This document shows positions 6,830-15,165 of a stretch of 64,000 nucleotides of DNA, in pieces. The position numbers were made by a program, and so were the translations under genes. Numbering within the stretch: the stretch's first letter is position 1; every line of letters starts with the position of its first letter. The notes beneath the pieces are model-generated. The model did no database searches, was not told where the DNA came from, and saw nothing but the letters and a program-made list of their open reading frames with translations. Source of the DNA: Planococcus shenhongbingii. GTDB lineage: Bacteria; Bacillota; Bacilli; Bacillales_A; Planococcaceae. Where the stretch lies: NCBI RefSeq assembly GCF_030413635.1, contig NZ_CP129235.1:2294001-2358000 (forward strand). The letters run 5' to 3'.

Positions 6830-7832
6830 TTGCAATCACCTCCACATTTGCTCCCCGGCCTTCCATATAAGTGATGGCCCGGTGAATATTATCGGGCCTG
6901 CCCTGTATTTCCATCAGGAACAAGCCAAGAGGCTTTTCCTGTATATATTCGATTGAGCCATGGAGGAAATTCCCTTTGACGTCAAAGTTCTGAACCGTAT
7001 CGGTGATGACGCCTTCTCCGGCGACCGCTCCCTTGAACTGCACTTTGATGACACGTCCTGTACAAGCTGCAAGGATTGGCTGTGGCACATCGAACGATAC
7101 GACCGATGAGATAAATTCCTTGGTCAGTTCCGCTTTCGGAGCTGAGAACAAATCGTAGACTTCTCCTTCTTCGATGACACGGCCGTCTTGCATCACTGCC
7201 ATGCGGTCGCAGATTTCTTTCACGACATTCATTTCATGGGTGATTAACACGATGGTGATGTTCAGCTCCCGGTTGATTTTTTTCAGCAGCCGCAAAATCG
7301 ATAAGGTTGTATTTGGGTCGAGGGCGGATGTGGCTTCATCGCATAACAGAACGGACGGGTTATTTGCTAATGCCCGGGCAATGCCGACACGCTGCTTTTG
7401 GCCGCCGCTCAGCTGTGCCGGATAGACGTCTTTCTTATCGGTCAAGCCGACCATGTTGAGCAGTTCGTCGACGCGTTTCGCTATTTGGCCTTTTGGCAAA
7501 TTGGCCGCTTTCAATGCAAAAGCGATATTTTCAGCCACGGTCTTTTGGCTGATCAAGTAGAAATGCTGAAAGATCATACCGATTTTTAGCCTGGCTTGCC
7601 GCAGCTTTTCACCTTTCAGTTTGGCCAAATCCAAGCCATCCACTTTAATTTCGCCGCTTGTCGGGCGCTCCAGCAAGTTCATGCAGCGAAGCAAGGAGCT
7701 TTTCCCAGCCCCTGAGTAGCCGACAATCCCAAACACCTCGCCTTCGTTGATTGTCAGCGTGACGTTATCGACTCCAGTAACCGTCCCTTTTTTCGTTTGA
7801 TAGCCTTTTGAAAGATTCGTGATGCTGATCAT
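6819..7832 (-). CDS. metN: Methionine ABC transporter ATP-binding protein
   Basis: 337 residues. Walker A GYSGAGKS (38-45), signature LSGGQKQR, Walker B VLLCDEATSALD, switch His in LITHEM. The C-terminal part (about 255-337, LAACTGRVIKVQFKG...) is the NIL regulatory domain found in MetN proteins, which binds methionine and gives trans-inhibition in homologues. First gene of the operon, directly behind the SAM riboswitch terminator, with GGAGGG before ATG. Confidence 0.95.
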   Translation of the reverse strand: MISITNLSKGYQTKKGTVTGVDNVTLTINEGEVFGIVGYSGAGKSSLLRCMNLLERPTSGEIKVDGLDLAKLKGEKLRQARLKIGMIFQHFYLISQKTVAENIAFALKAANLPKGQIAKRVDELLNMVGLTDKKDVYPAQLSGGQKQRVGIARALANNPSVLLCDEATSALDPNTTLSILRLLKKINRELNITIVLITHEMNVVKEICDRMAVMQDGRVIEEGEVYDLFSAPKAELTKEFISSVVSFDVPQPILAACTGRVIKVQFKGAVAGEGVITDTVQNFDVKGNFLHGSIEYIQEKPLGLFLMEIQGRPDNIHRAITYMEGRGANVEVIANGI

Positions 7833-7852
7833 GGTGTCCCTCCTTTTTTGCC

Positions 7853-8005
7853 AATAAAAAATGCCTCTTTCATAAAGAAAGAGGCACCGAATGGATTAGG
7901 CTTATCTCTCAGAATGAAATCATTCTGCAGGAATTAGCACCTTCTCAGATCGCTCTGTAGGTTGCTGGACGTCATAGGGCCTGTCCCTCGGTCTCTCTTG
8001 ATAAT
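7853..8005 (-). promoter_or_regulatory. SAM-I (S-box) riboswitch with terminator, controls metNIQ operon
   Basis: Reading the minus strand, the aptamer begins at about 8005 with ATTATCAAGAGAGACCGAGG, continues through GGACAGGCCC, AGCAACCTAC and AAGGTGCTAATTCC, and closes P1 with AGAGATAAG at 7901-7909: the hallmark S-box segments. The expression platform is a terminator stem GTGCCTCTTTC / GAAAGAGGCA with a T6 run (7853-7887). Family behaviour: SAM binding stabilises termination, so transport genes are on when methionine/SAM is scarce. Confidence 0.97.
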
Positions 8006-8038
8006 GTTCCATATGCAATTGTGTTTAACATGTTTCTA

Positions 8039-8067
8039 ATAGTATTAAAGATTGTGACTACTGTCAA
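8039..8067 (-). promoter_or_regulatory. Vegetative promoter of the SAM riboswitch operon
   Basis: On the minus strand TTGACA (8062-8067) is separated by 17 bases from TACTAT (8039-8044). The first aptamer bases follow about 34 bases further on. Confidence 0.8.
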
Positions 8068-8109
8068 ACCTTTTTTAGTAAAAATCAACTATCGGCTTCA
8101 ATCTGGCTG

Positions 8110-9117
8110 CTAGAGGGACAGTTCCTCATCCACTCGGTCGATAACCACGAATGGCGACGAACCGTCAAAATAATACCCGGATTTTTCATCTTCCGCCACT
8201 TTTATCGACGCTGGAATTTCCATTTCAGCCATGATTCGCTTCACTTCTGCAACCACTGATGAAAATGTTTTTTCCGGAACGCCTGTGATGACATGCGTAA
8301 ACAGGAAGTAGTCTTTCAGCGACCACGGAGTTGCCGCTTCACCGCGGCGGGTTTTCACCAATAGATAGCGCAGTACATTGGCTTGGACAGGTGACAGCTG
8401 TTCCGAAATGCCATTGTAGGTCAAGAGAGCGCCAAATTTATTGAATTTCAGGGAAATGACATCTTTCATCTGCTGCTCGCCGCTTTCTTCTTCCGAGCAA
8501 AGCACAGCACCGAAAGGCGTCACAATCCGGTAAGCGTGGCACTTCAGCATGCCGTCGTTGTAGCAAAGCTGCGTTGGCAACGATGTATAGCCGGTGGAAA
8601 TTATGTCGCATGAAGGCACTTCACCTTGGATAGCGGTATGCAGAGCACTGTTCGTCAAATACAGGACGGCGCGGCTGATTTGTTCAGCGTTCAGCAAAAA
8701 GTGCTCGTCGGTATAAAAAGTCTGGCTGTTCAATGCCTGCTGGAAGTACATCACCGCTTCGCTATGGATACCTGAACGGTAAGCCAAAAAGCCGAGGCGG
8801 TAAGCCGCAATCGGATTTTGGGAATCGTAAGAAAGAACTTTTTTCAGAACCTTTTCCGTATCCTCATAGATGGTTAGATGATCCGTGTACGTGTGCATGC
8901 CATAGCGCAATAAGTAGGATACTAACTTTTTCTTGATGTAGCTATAATAAGCGCGATAATCTTCATCGTCTTGCACCAGTTCTTCTAATTGACTGTGCAT
9001 GGCATCGTACACTTCTATCTTGGAATAACTTAAACCGCCGAGCTTGGTTTCGCCAAGGCCCAGCAGTTCTTGCTCTAATTCTTCTAGTTCTTCTAAACTG
9101 TTTCCCTGAAAGCGCAT
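8110..9117 (-). CDS. TPR-containing protein with possible winged-helix C-terminus, function unknown
   Basis: 335 residues, cytoplasmic (no signal or membrane helix). The first third is acidic and helical (LEELEELEQELLGLGE). At about 105-135 AAYRLGFLAYRSGIHSEAV-x-YFQQALN fits a tetratricopeptide repeat. Around 245-320 the sequence LSPVQANVLRYLLVKTRRGE, then basic helices and GYYFDG, is suggestive of an OmpR-like winged helix, but this is a weak reading. GGGAGGA precedes ATG 9117. No partner gene: it is followed by the riboswitch region of the met operon and preceded by 680 bases of intergenic DNA. I do not recognise the family. Confidence 0.7.
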   Translation of the reverse strand: MRFQGNSLEELEELEQELLGLGETKLGGLSYSKIEVYDAMHSQLEELVQDDEDYRAYYSYIKKKLVSYLLRYGMHTYTDHLTIYEDTEKVLKKVLSYDSQNPIAAYRLGFLAYRSGIHSEAVMYFQQALNSQTFYTDEHFLLNAEQISRAVLYLTNSALHTAIQGEVPSCDIISTGYTSLPTQLCYNDGMLKCHAYRIVTPFGAVLCSEEESGEQQMKDVISLKFNKFGALLTYNGISEQLSPVQANVLRYLLVKTRRGEAATPWSLKDYFLFTHVITGVPEKTFSSVVAEVKRIMAEMEIPASIKVAEDEKSGYYFDGSSPFVVIDRVDEELSL

Positions 9118-9490
9118 GGTGTTCCTCCCGAATAAATACTGAACAACTTAAAATTTGATGTATTTCATTTATTTTTGATATATATTTGTTTTGACGAAAA
9201 ATAAAATAAGATATATTTTACATTTATATTAAACTTGCATCGTTTTTCATGATACCAATGCTTGAAAAGATACACAATAGGGCAAAAGATAATTTTATTG
9301 TAAAAGAATTATTAAGATGATCATTTATAGAGGTATATGAACCTATAAAAAGCATATCGTTTTAAAGCCTTATACCCTCCGCTCTTTAATCACAGCAGTT
9401 TTTCCAGTCCGCTGTCCACTGCCCAGACGTGCCGACATTATTTCTGCTGAAAAGCCTTTTTTAATGTAATTTATTAGGCTCTGGAGAGAA
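9118..9490. other. AT-rich intergenic DNA, promoter area of the TPR protein
   Basis: Between the divergent starts of the TPR protein and the Bax-inhibitor-like protein. The part 9160-9235 is very AT-rich with several TATATTT stretches. No open frame with a ribosome site and no strong hairpin were found. Confidence 0.4.
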
Positions 9491-9509
9491 AGTTAGTTCC
9501 AGTAAACGG

Positions 9510-9583
9510 ATTTACTTTCCTTTCGGGCGAAAATACTTTCCTTTCGATCTCGTTTACTATCTTTCCCTGCTGGAATACTTTCT
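9510..9583 (-). repeat. 21-bp-period array A (GGAAAGTATTT unit)
   Basis: Read on the minus strand the units are GGAAAGTAAAT (9510-9520), GGAAAGTATTT (9531-9541), AGATAGTAAAC (9552-9562) and AGAAAGTATTC (9573-9583): four copies at exactly 21-bp spacing with unconserved spacers of ten bases. The same core and period recur at 34662-34756 and 34934-35007. Confidence 0.7.
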
Positions 9584-9796
9584 GTTCCCCTTCTTTTTCT
9601 TCAAACCATTTCCGTTTCGCCGCATAAGCAAAAAAATATGCGCTTCATCCCATTTCATTGAAACTTTCCGCTCGCCCGAAACGTAGTACAAGTTGAAGCA
9701 TTTTCAAAGAATTGAACTTATATTTAACTGATTTCGTCCATTTGGAATGTAGGGAGATAATTGGAGCTGCTTCAACTATTAAAAGAGGTGAGACAA

Positions 9797-10531
9797 TTGA
9801 GAAGTGGAAACCCGAGTTTAAATGATGAGTCGTTCAAAAAATTCGATGGGGCTGTAGCAGGCAAGCAAATGACCATCCAAGGCACTGTGAATAAGACATT
9901 AATTCTAATGCTTTTATTGCTGGCTACGTCCGTCTATTCCTGGAATCAGTTCCTCAGCAATCCAAACAGCGCAATGCCGTTAATCCTGGTGGGAGCCATC
10001 GGCGGACTGATTGTAGCTTTAATCACGATTTTTGTACCGAAAGTGTCGCCTTTCACAGCGCCGCTCTATGCGTTGTTGGAAGGGTTGTTTCTTGGTGCGG
10101 TATCTGCGCAGTACGAAGTCCAATACGGAGGCATCGTTTTCCAGGCAGTACTTCTGACGATTGGTGTGCTGCTGAGTTTGCTGCTTGCTTATAAGTCGGG
10201 CTTTATCAAAGTCACGCAGAATTTCAGGATGGGTGTCGTCGCAGCTACCGGCGCTATCTTCATCGTTTACCTGATTTCGTTTATCGGCAGTTTTTTCGGG
10301 TTTCAAATTCCTTACCTGCATGAATCATCGCCTATAGGCATTGCAATTTCTGTTGTCATTGTAATTATCGCCGCTCTCAATCTGGTGCTGGATTTTGACT
10401 TTATTGAAAATGCATCCGAAAGACGTGTCCCAAAATATTTTGAATGGTACGGCGCTTTCGGTTTGCTGGTGACATTGGTTTGGCTGTATCTTGAAATTCT
10501 TCGGTTATTGTCTAAGCTGCGCAATCGCTGA
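9797..10531 (+). CDS. Bax inhibitor-1 / YccA family membrane protein
   Basis: 244 residues from TTG 9797. I prefer this start to the upstream TTG 9761 because AAGAGGTG ends six bases before it and the family begins with M-RS-x-NP-x-L. Seven hydrophobic segments from about residue 35 (TLILMLLLLATSVYSWNQF) to the C-terminus; DFDFIENASERRVPKYFEWYG shows the conserved acidic DFD/E motif between the last helices. This COG4760-type subfamily is widespread in bacteria and of uncertain function; related proteins conduct calcium or modulate membrane proteases. Stands alone, with a terminator downstream. Confidence 0.88.
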   Translation: MRSGNPSLNDESFKKFDGAVAGKQMTIQGTVNKTLILMLLLLATSVYSWNQFLSNPNSAMPLILVGAIGGLIVALITIFVPKVSPFTAPLYALLEGLFLGAVSAQYEVQYGGIVFQAVLLTIGVLLSLLLAYKSGFIKVTQNFRMGVVAATGAIFIVYLISFIGSFFGFQIPYLHESSPIGIAISVVIVIIAALNLVLDFDFIENASERRVPKYFEWYGAFGLLVTLVWLYLEILRLLSKLRNR

Positions 10532-10535
10532 TCAG

Positions 10536-10561
10536 GAAAACGTCTTTCGGGGCGTTTTTTT
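10536..10561 (+). terminator. Terminator of Bax-inhibitor-like gene
   Basis: AACGTC / GGCGTT stem (one G-T pair) around TTTCGG-type loop, followed by seven T directly behind the stop codon. Confidence 0.75.
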
Positions 10562-10644
10562 GTTGCCTTGAACTTACACTGCAGAAAACCGGTTTTATCA
10601 TATCAGTGACTGTTTCCGTAGTCTGCTTACTTTCCAGATAAAAT

Positions 10645-10680
10645 ACAAAAACCGCAATCTGGAACATTGCGGTTTTTCAA
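10645..10680 (-). terminator. Bidirectional terminator behind fructokinase
   Basis: AAAAACCGCAAT and ATTGCGGTTTTT form a 12-bp stem with a seven-base loop; A/T flanks allow termination in both directions. It ends the minus-strand sacA-scrK transcript and backs up the plus-strand terminator. Confidence 0.85.
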
Positions 10681-10724
10681 GGCGATATTAAATTCCAGCT
10701 CGCATAGCGGCTATTTTCGGATGT

Positions 10725-11687
10725 TCATGTTCTTCCATCAATCAATTCATTCACATCGTTTAGGTGAGGAATTGCAGGAATCGCACCTTTTTTAGTGGTT
10801 CCCAAAGCCGCAGTTGCGTTAGCAAATAAAATCATTTTTTCAACGTCATGTGCTTGGACTAAATCCCAAGAGACCTCTTTCTTGATAAATTGATACAAAA
10901 AAGCTCCCAAAAACAGGTCTCCTGCTCCCGTGGTGTCAATAGCATTTACTTGGAATCCATTTATATGCCCTGTATCTTTGCCAAATCGATAAAAACAGCC
11001 TTTCGAACCTAAAGTGATTAAGACAACTTTCAGACCGAATTTCTCAAACAAAAATTGTGACCCTTCTTCAAGATTACGAATGTCCGTAATAAATTCCAAT
11101 TCTTCTTCAGATATTTTTAAAATATCCGCATACTGCAGGCCTTCAATGATCGTTTCTTTTGCATGGCTTAAACTTCCCCAAAGCGCCTGGCGCAGATTAG
11201 GATCATAAGAAATTAAAACATCTTTTTCTTGTGCCGCTTTTACTGCTTTTAATGTTGCCGTTTTTGCCGGTTCATGTGTCATCGAAAGAGAACCAAAATG
11301 AAAGACCTTCGCATTTTGAACCAATGCAATATCGACTTCTTGTTCATCCAGCATGATGTCTGCTCCAGGCGAACGGTAAAATTGGAAAGAGCGATCCCCG
11401 TTTTCCTTCAAATGAACAAACGCCAATGTTGTATTTACATCTTTTGAATAAACTAAGCCTTGCGTATCGATTTTTCCTTTTTGTAGTGTATCCCCTAAAA
11501 AAGAGCCGAATTGGTCAGTCCCCACCTTCCCTATAAAGGCGGTCCTTGCATTGAATTTGGCTAGCGTCGCAAGAACATTAGCAGGAGCTCCACCAGGGTT
11601 CGTTTCAAACAAAGTATTTCCATTTGCAGATTTTCCGGCTGGTGTAAAATCTATCAAGAGTTCCCCAAGTGCGACAACGTCAAACAT
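10725..11687 (-). CDS. scrK: Fructokinase, PfkB family
   Basis: 320 residues. PfkB signature 1 region GGAPANVLATLAKF (about 32-45) and signature 2 DTTGAGDLFLGAF with the catalytic Asp near residue 253. Phosphorylates fructose released by sucrose-6-phosphate hydrolase to fructose-6-phosphate (assignment by neighbour plus family; the ribokinase family covers several sugars). GGGGGA before ATG 11687. It follows the hydrolase gene after 156 bases on the same strand. Confidence 0.88.
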   Translation of the reverse strand: MFDVVALGELLIDFTPAGKSANGNTLFETNPGGAPANVLATLAKFNARTAFIGKVGTDQFGSFLGDTLQKGKIDTQGLVYSKDVNTTLAFVHLKENGDRSFQFYRSPGADIMLDEQEVDIALVQNAKVFHFGSLSMTHEPAKTATLKAVKAAQEKDVLISYDPNLRQALWGSLSHAKETIIEGLQYADILKISEEELEFITDIRNLEEGSQFLFEKFGLKVVLITLGSKGCFYRFGKDTGHINGFQVNAIDTTGAGDLFLGAFLYQFIKKEVSWDLVQAHDVEKMILFANATAALGTTKKGAIPAIPHLNDVNELIDGRT

Positions 11688-11843
11688 ATGAAATTCCCCC
11701 TTTTGTGTAATTTGCCTAAACGGTTAATAAAGATATGGAGCAAAGCCATCGGCCGATGTAACTTTGGCCAATAGCTTCGCACCTGTCTTGAAGAATATCG
11801 ATAATGCAACAGCCTTAATCTTTGCGCCTTGTCATGGAATGAT

Positions 11844-13298
11844 TTATAGCTCTTTCGGATTTCGCAAATTCCACTTTTCAAGAGTTACATCCACATGCCC
11901 ATCTGTTGTAAAGAAAACATCTACATCCTCTGCTTCGGCAAAGAATCGGGCCGTAAACACTTCCTCTCCTCCATTGACAAATAGTTCTATAGAGCTTGTG
12001 TCCAGGAAGAAATGAAGGTCCTCAAGTTTGTCCAAGAAGCAGCTCCGGCTTTCAACTTTGCCATCTATGAACCGCTTTCTCTCTAACGTCAAGCGCTTCA
12101 TATGCTGCACATAGATGATTGACAGGTTTTTACGGATCTCGATCTTTACGGTGTCGGCAAGATTTTGGTGAAAATGAATATTGATCTCACTTACAATCCC
12201 CGCCAGTTCTGGCAAGGTTTTTGTTTCATTTTCGATGCTTGTTTGGCAATGGAATCCTTTAGCTTCTCGCAACTTTTGGAGTTCTTGCACCGGCTTTTGA
12301 ATAATCCGGTTGTTTCTCAGCTCTATTTCCCGAGGAATCGTCAATGCATGCACCCAACCTTTTTCAATTGTTGGTTGATGGGGTTCCTGTTCATCTGTTA
12401 TTCCCATCCAGCCAAGCATGATTCTTCTTCCATGATTATCTTGAAATGTTTGTGGGGCATAGAAATCAAACCCCCGATCAAGTTCAATAAATTCACTATG
12501 TGGAAACTCAGTTGTTCCGACTTTCCATTTCCCGACAAAATATCCTGACTGAAACTCATTGTGGTAAAAGGTTTCTTTTGCTTCCAGCCCTTGAGGCGAA
12601 ACGATCAAGATATCTTTTCCATCAAGTTCAAAGAAATCCGGACACTCCCACATATAACCGAAATTCATTAATCCATTAAGCCGATTCCCGGCTAATATTC
12701 CTTTGAGCTCCCATTCCTTCAAATCTGATGAAGCAAACAGCACAACGGCACCTTCTTGATAAAATGTTTGTGCACCTACAACCATGTACCATACACCATC
12801 TCGTTTCCATACTTTCGGGTCTCTGAAATGAGACGTGTATCCTTCTGGCAGTAGAATAACAGGACCCTTTTTCTCGAAATCAAAACCGTTATGTGAAACA
12901 GCCATACATTGATACGTTTCAAGCATGCCGTTTTCGTGTTCAACATTTCCACTGTAAAATAACACCATATTTCCATCCACTTCAACAGCACTTCCAGAAA
13001 AACAGCCGTCTCTTTCATACCATTCACTCGGAACGAGGGATGGCAGGTGTTCTTGCCAATAGACGAGATCTTGGGATGTACAATGGCCCCAACATTTAGG
13101 TCCATGTACCGTCCCGAACGGATGCCATTGAAAGAACACATGATAAGCGCCTTTATACCGGATGAGTCCATTTGGGTCGTTTAACAAACCGACCGCAGGC
13201 ATTAAGTGAAATTGCAGCCGGTGCGGATCAATGTTGTTGTTTTGTTGATAAGTCTCTAATGTATGAGTCAATTTTTCAAACCAGTCTATTGTATTCAT
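11844..13298 (-). CDS. sacA: Sucrose-6-phosphate hydrolase (GH32)
   Basis: 484 residues, cytoplasmic (no signal peptide). GH32 landmarks: nucleophile motif LLNDPNGLIRYKG (Asp about residue 39; the family usually has WMNDPNG, here L-L), FQWHPFG, the transition-state stabiliser FRDPKVW, and the acid/base MWECPDFF. The C-terminal beta-sandwich carries LFVNGGEEVFTARF. It cleaves sucrose-6-phosphate to glucose-6-phosphate and fructose. GGGAG lies six bases before ATG 13298. No PTS permease, MFS permease or LacI-type regulator gene is adjacent, unlike most sac/scr loci. Confidence 0.92.
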   Translation of the reverse strand: MNTIDWFEKLTHTLETYQQNNNIDPHRLQFHLMPAVGLLNDPNGLIRYKGAYHVFFQWHPFGTVHGPKCWGHCTSQDLVYWQEHLPSLVPSEWYERDGCFSGSAVEVDGNMVLFYSGNVEHENGMLETYQCMAVSHNGFDFEKKGPVILLPEGYTSHFRDPKVWKRDGVWYMVVGAQTFYQEGAVVLFASSDLKEWELKGILAGNRLNGLMNFGYMWECPDFFELDGKDILIVSPQGLEAKETFYHNEFQSGYFVGKWKVGTTEFPHSEFIELDRGFDFYAPQTFQDNHGRRIMLGWMGITDEQEPHQPTIEKGWVHALTIPREIELRNNRIIQKPVQELQKLREAKGFHCQTSIENETKTLPELAGIVSEINIHFHQNLADTVKIEIRKNLSIIYVQHMKRLTLERKRFIDGKVESRSCFLDKLEDLHFFLDTSSIELFVNGGEEVFTARFFAEAEDVDVFFTTDGHVDVTLEKWNLRNPKEL

Positions 13299-13521
13299 GA
13301 CAAACTCCCATTTTTTTAGTGTTTTTCAACTAGCTTTCCCCTAAGCCATTAAGCGTTGGTTTCCACGGAGTTTACATTCCCAGCCTCTATCTTTGAAATC
13401 CCCCATAGCAATATGGACAAGTAAATGCCACCTCTTCAGCTTTTGAAATTTTTTATCTTTTCTTCCTCGTCCATAGGGTTAAATCAGTTAAATTTCTTTT
13501 TTCATAAGCTTCTTCCTGCAT
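13299..13521 (-). pseudogene. Possible decayed small ORF (CPYC motif), unrecognised
   Basis: ATG 13521 has a good AAGGGGGAA site and opens MQEEAYEKRNLTDLTLW..., which stops after 22 codons (13453). Other frames continue plausibly: MDEEEKIKNFKS, then AEEVAFTCPYCYGGF with a CxxC pair, then stop codons. The pattern, coding-like pieces in shifted frames behind one ribosome site, suggests a gene broken by several indels, but the pieces are short and I recognise no family. It could also be leader sequence of sacA. Confidence 0.3.
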
Positions 13522-13714
13522 ACTAATTCCCCCTTAAAATTTATTATTTATCTTTACTAATAATACGGCAAAATGATGTAAAAGTTTCATGAATATTAAA
13601 AAAATATTACATTTTCTTTAGCTTTGTGACTATATAGTTACAATATTTTAGGGTTTCTAAATTTTCAGTATAACTCAAAAAATGTCTTTCTGAAAAACCA
13701 AAACCTGAATCCCC
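13522..13714. other. AT-rich intergenic between sacA and TPP-riboswitch promoter
   Basis: Divergent spacer. Contains AATATTnnnnnnAATATT-like A/T runs near 13590-13615 but no clear operator. No gene seen. Confidence 0.35.
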
Positions 13715-13743
13715 TTTACATTCCCCACCCCTTCCGCTACACT
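13715..13743 (+). promoter_or_regulatory. Vegetative promoter of ykoFEDC
   Basis: TTTACA (13715-13720), a 17-base spacer, then TACACT (13738-13743). It lies about 50 bases before the riboswitch core. Confidence 0.75.
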
Positions 13744-13791
13744 AGGCCCATCGGGACAAATCCCGAGCACAACAAACTGCATACCGTTTTC

Positions 13792-13963
13792 TGCACTGGG
13801 GGTGCCCGATTTTCGGCTGAGATGCAAGCGTAAGCTTCGATCCCTTATGACTCGATCCAGATAATACTGGCGTGAGGAAGTGCGGTGACTATCCGCAATT
13901 AGATCTTTCTGAATTTATTTGCATGGAATAGTGGCTGCATCTTCACGGGTGCAGCCTTTTTTT
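13792..13963 (+). promoter_or_regulatory. TPP (THI-box) riboswitch with terminator, controls ykoFEDC
   Basis: Aptamer 13792-13884: ACTGGGGGTGCCC, CGGCTGAGATGC, then GATCCAGATAATACTGGCG and TGAGGAAGTGC, the conserved TPP-binding blocks, with P1 closing GCACT/AGTGC. The expression platform is a stem GGCTGCA / TGCAGCC (13933-13939, 13950-13956) with seven T. TPP binding is expected to favour termination so the transporter is made when thiamine pyrophosphate is low. Confidence 0.96.
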
Positions 13964-13991
13964 GTGCAAATTTTTAGGAGGAGATTTTAAT

Positions 13992-14591
13992 ATGGAACCA
14001 TTGCAATGCGGCACGAGCCCGATTGTCGGATTTCGCTTTTCTTTGCATCCGATGACAGGGGATTTTATCCAGGTGATTAAAGGGGCTTTGAACGGCACAG
14101 ATACGTCGAACGTCTGGATGCACACCGATGATGTTTCGACCGTAATCCGCGGCAAACAAAACCATGTCTTCAATGTGGCGAAAGCGCTCACGCTGCATGC
14201 CGCGAAAACCGGAGAACATGTCGCGTTGTCCGGCACGTTCTCCATCGGCTGCCCGGGCGATTCTGCTGGCGACGTCTACTTGGACAAAGACGATGTCCTG
14301 CTCAATACAGATGACACCAAGCAATATGTCTCTTCTCAGTTTGCCCTTTACCCGATGAACAACCCCGATTATATGGCTGTCATTTACCGGGAAGTGGACC
14401 GTGCGAAAGAGCAAGGCGTCTTTAACGAATCCATGCATTACGCGAGCGGCATCCATGGTGATATCCATGAGGTTTTCGCTTTTTACGATGAAGCCTTTAC
14501 AAATGCCCGCTCGGACGAGCACCGCCACTTGGTGATGACTGTATCGATGAGCATCAATAGCCCTTCCCATAGAGGTGCTTCCAATGCTTAA
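13992..14591 (+). CDS. ykoF: YkoF thiamine/HMP-binding protein
   Basis: 199 residues from ATG 13992 (AGGAGGAGA upstream; an in-frame upstream TGTG start has no site). Two related ACT-like halves: GTSPIVGFRFSLHPMTGDFIQVI... with DVSTVIRG, and a second half with SSQFALYPMNNPDYMAVIY and GIHGD. YkoF in B. subtilis binds thiamine and is encoded with the YkoEDC transporter for hydroxymethylpyrimidine. Cytoplasmic; presumed to hold or buffer the imported precursor. Behind a TPP riboswitch, which fits. Confidence 0.92.
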   Translation: MEPLQCGTSPIVGFRFSLHPMTGDFIQVIKGALNGTDTSNVWMHTDDVSTVIRGKQNHVFNVAKALTLHAAKTGEHVALSGTFSIGCPGDSAGDVYLDKDDVLLNTDDTKQYVSSQFALYPMNNPDYMAVIYREVDRAKEQGVFNESMHYASGIHGDIHEVFAFYDEAFTNARSDEHRHLVMTVSMSINSPSHRGASNA

Positions 14592-15165
14592 ATCGTGGAA
14601 GCTGAAAGAAGTTGTGCTGATGTCGCTGTTTGCCATTGTTTTTGGCATCGTTTATTTGCTGTTTGTCCATATCTCCAATATTTGGGCCGGCGTCATCGGC
14701 CCGCTGGCCTATGAGTGGATGTTCGGCATCTGGTTTATCGTCTCGATCATTTGCATGTATATCATCCGCAAACCCGGTGCGGCAGTGCTGTCGGAATCGA
14801 TGGCTGCGGCGATTGAAGTGCTGCTCGGCAATGCAGTCGGCCCTCGCCTTCTGTTATCCGGCATTATCCAGGGATTAGGCGCAGAAGCAGCTTTTGCGGT
14901 GACCGGCTACAAACATTTCAACTTAGCTGTATTGATGCTTGCCGGCGCCGGTTCTGCCATATTCAGTTTTGTTTACGGCTATTTCATCTCGGGCTACGCA
15001 GCGCTCGATCCGTCTTTTGTGGCATTGATGTTCACGCTTCGCGTGTTGAGCGGCATGATTATTGCAGGCATCGGAGGCAAGTATTTAACGGATGGCCTCC
15101 TTGCGACCGGTTCACTGCGCGGCTACGCCATTGCCCGTGCGGATAAAGGTGATGCAGGTGTATGA
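14584..15165 (+). CDS. ykoE: YkoE, substrate-binding (S) component of ECF transporter
   Basis: 193 residues from ATG 14584 with AGGTG six bases upstream; it overlaps the end of ykoF by 8 bases, so the two are coupled. Five to six membrane helices (first at about 10-30, FAIVFGIVYLLFVHISNIWAG region), and the YkoE-type segment LSESMAAAIEVLLGN. Gives the ECF complex its specificity for a thiamine precursor, by family. Confidence 0.92.
   Translation: MLKSWKLKEVVLMSLFAIVFGIVYLLFVHISNIWAGVIGPLAYEWMFGIWFIVSIICMYIIRKPGAAVLSESMAAAIEVLLGNAVGPRLLLSGIIQGLGAEAAFAVTGYKHFNLAVLMLAGAGSAIFSFVYGYFISGYAALDPSFVALMFTLRVLSGMIIAGIGGKYLTDGLLATGSLRGYAIARADKGDAGV

Noticed and set aside
11654..11881. 75-codon minus-strand frame between sacA and scrK
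   Set aside because: No start signal; overlaps both neighbours out of frame.
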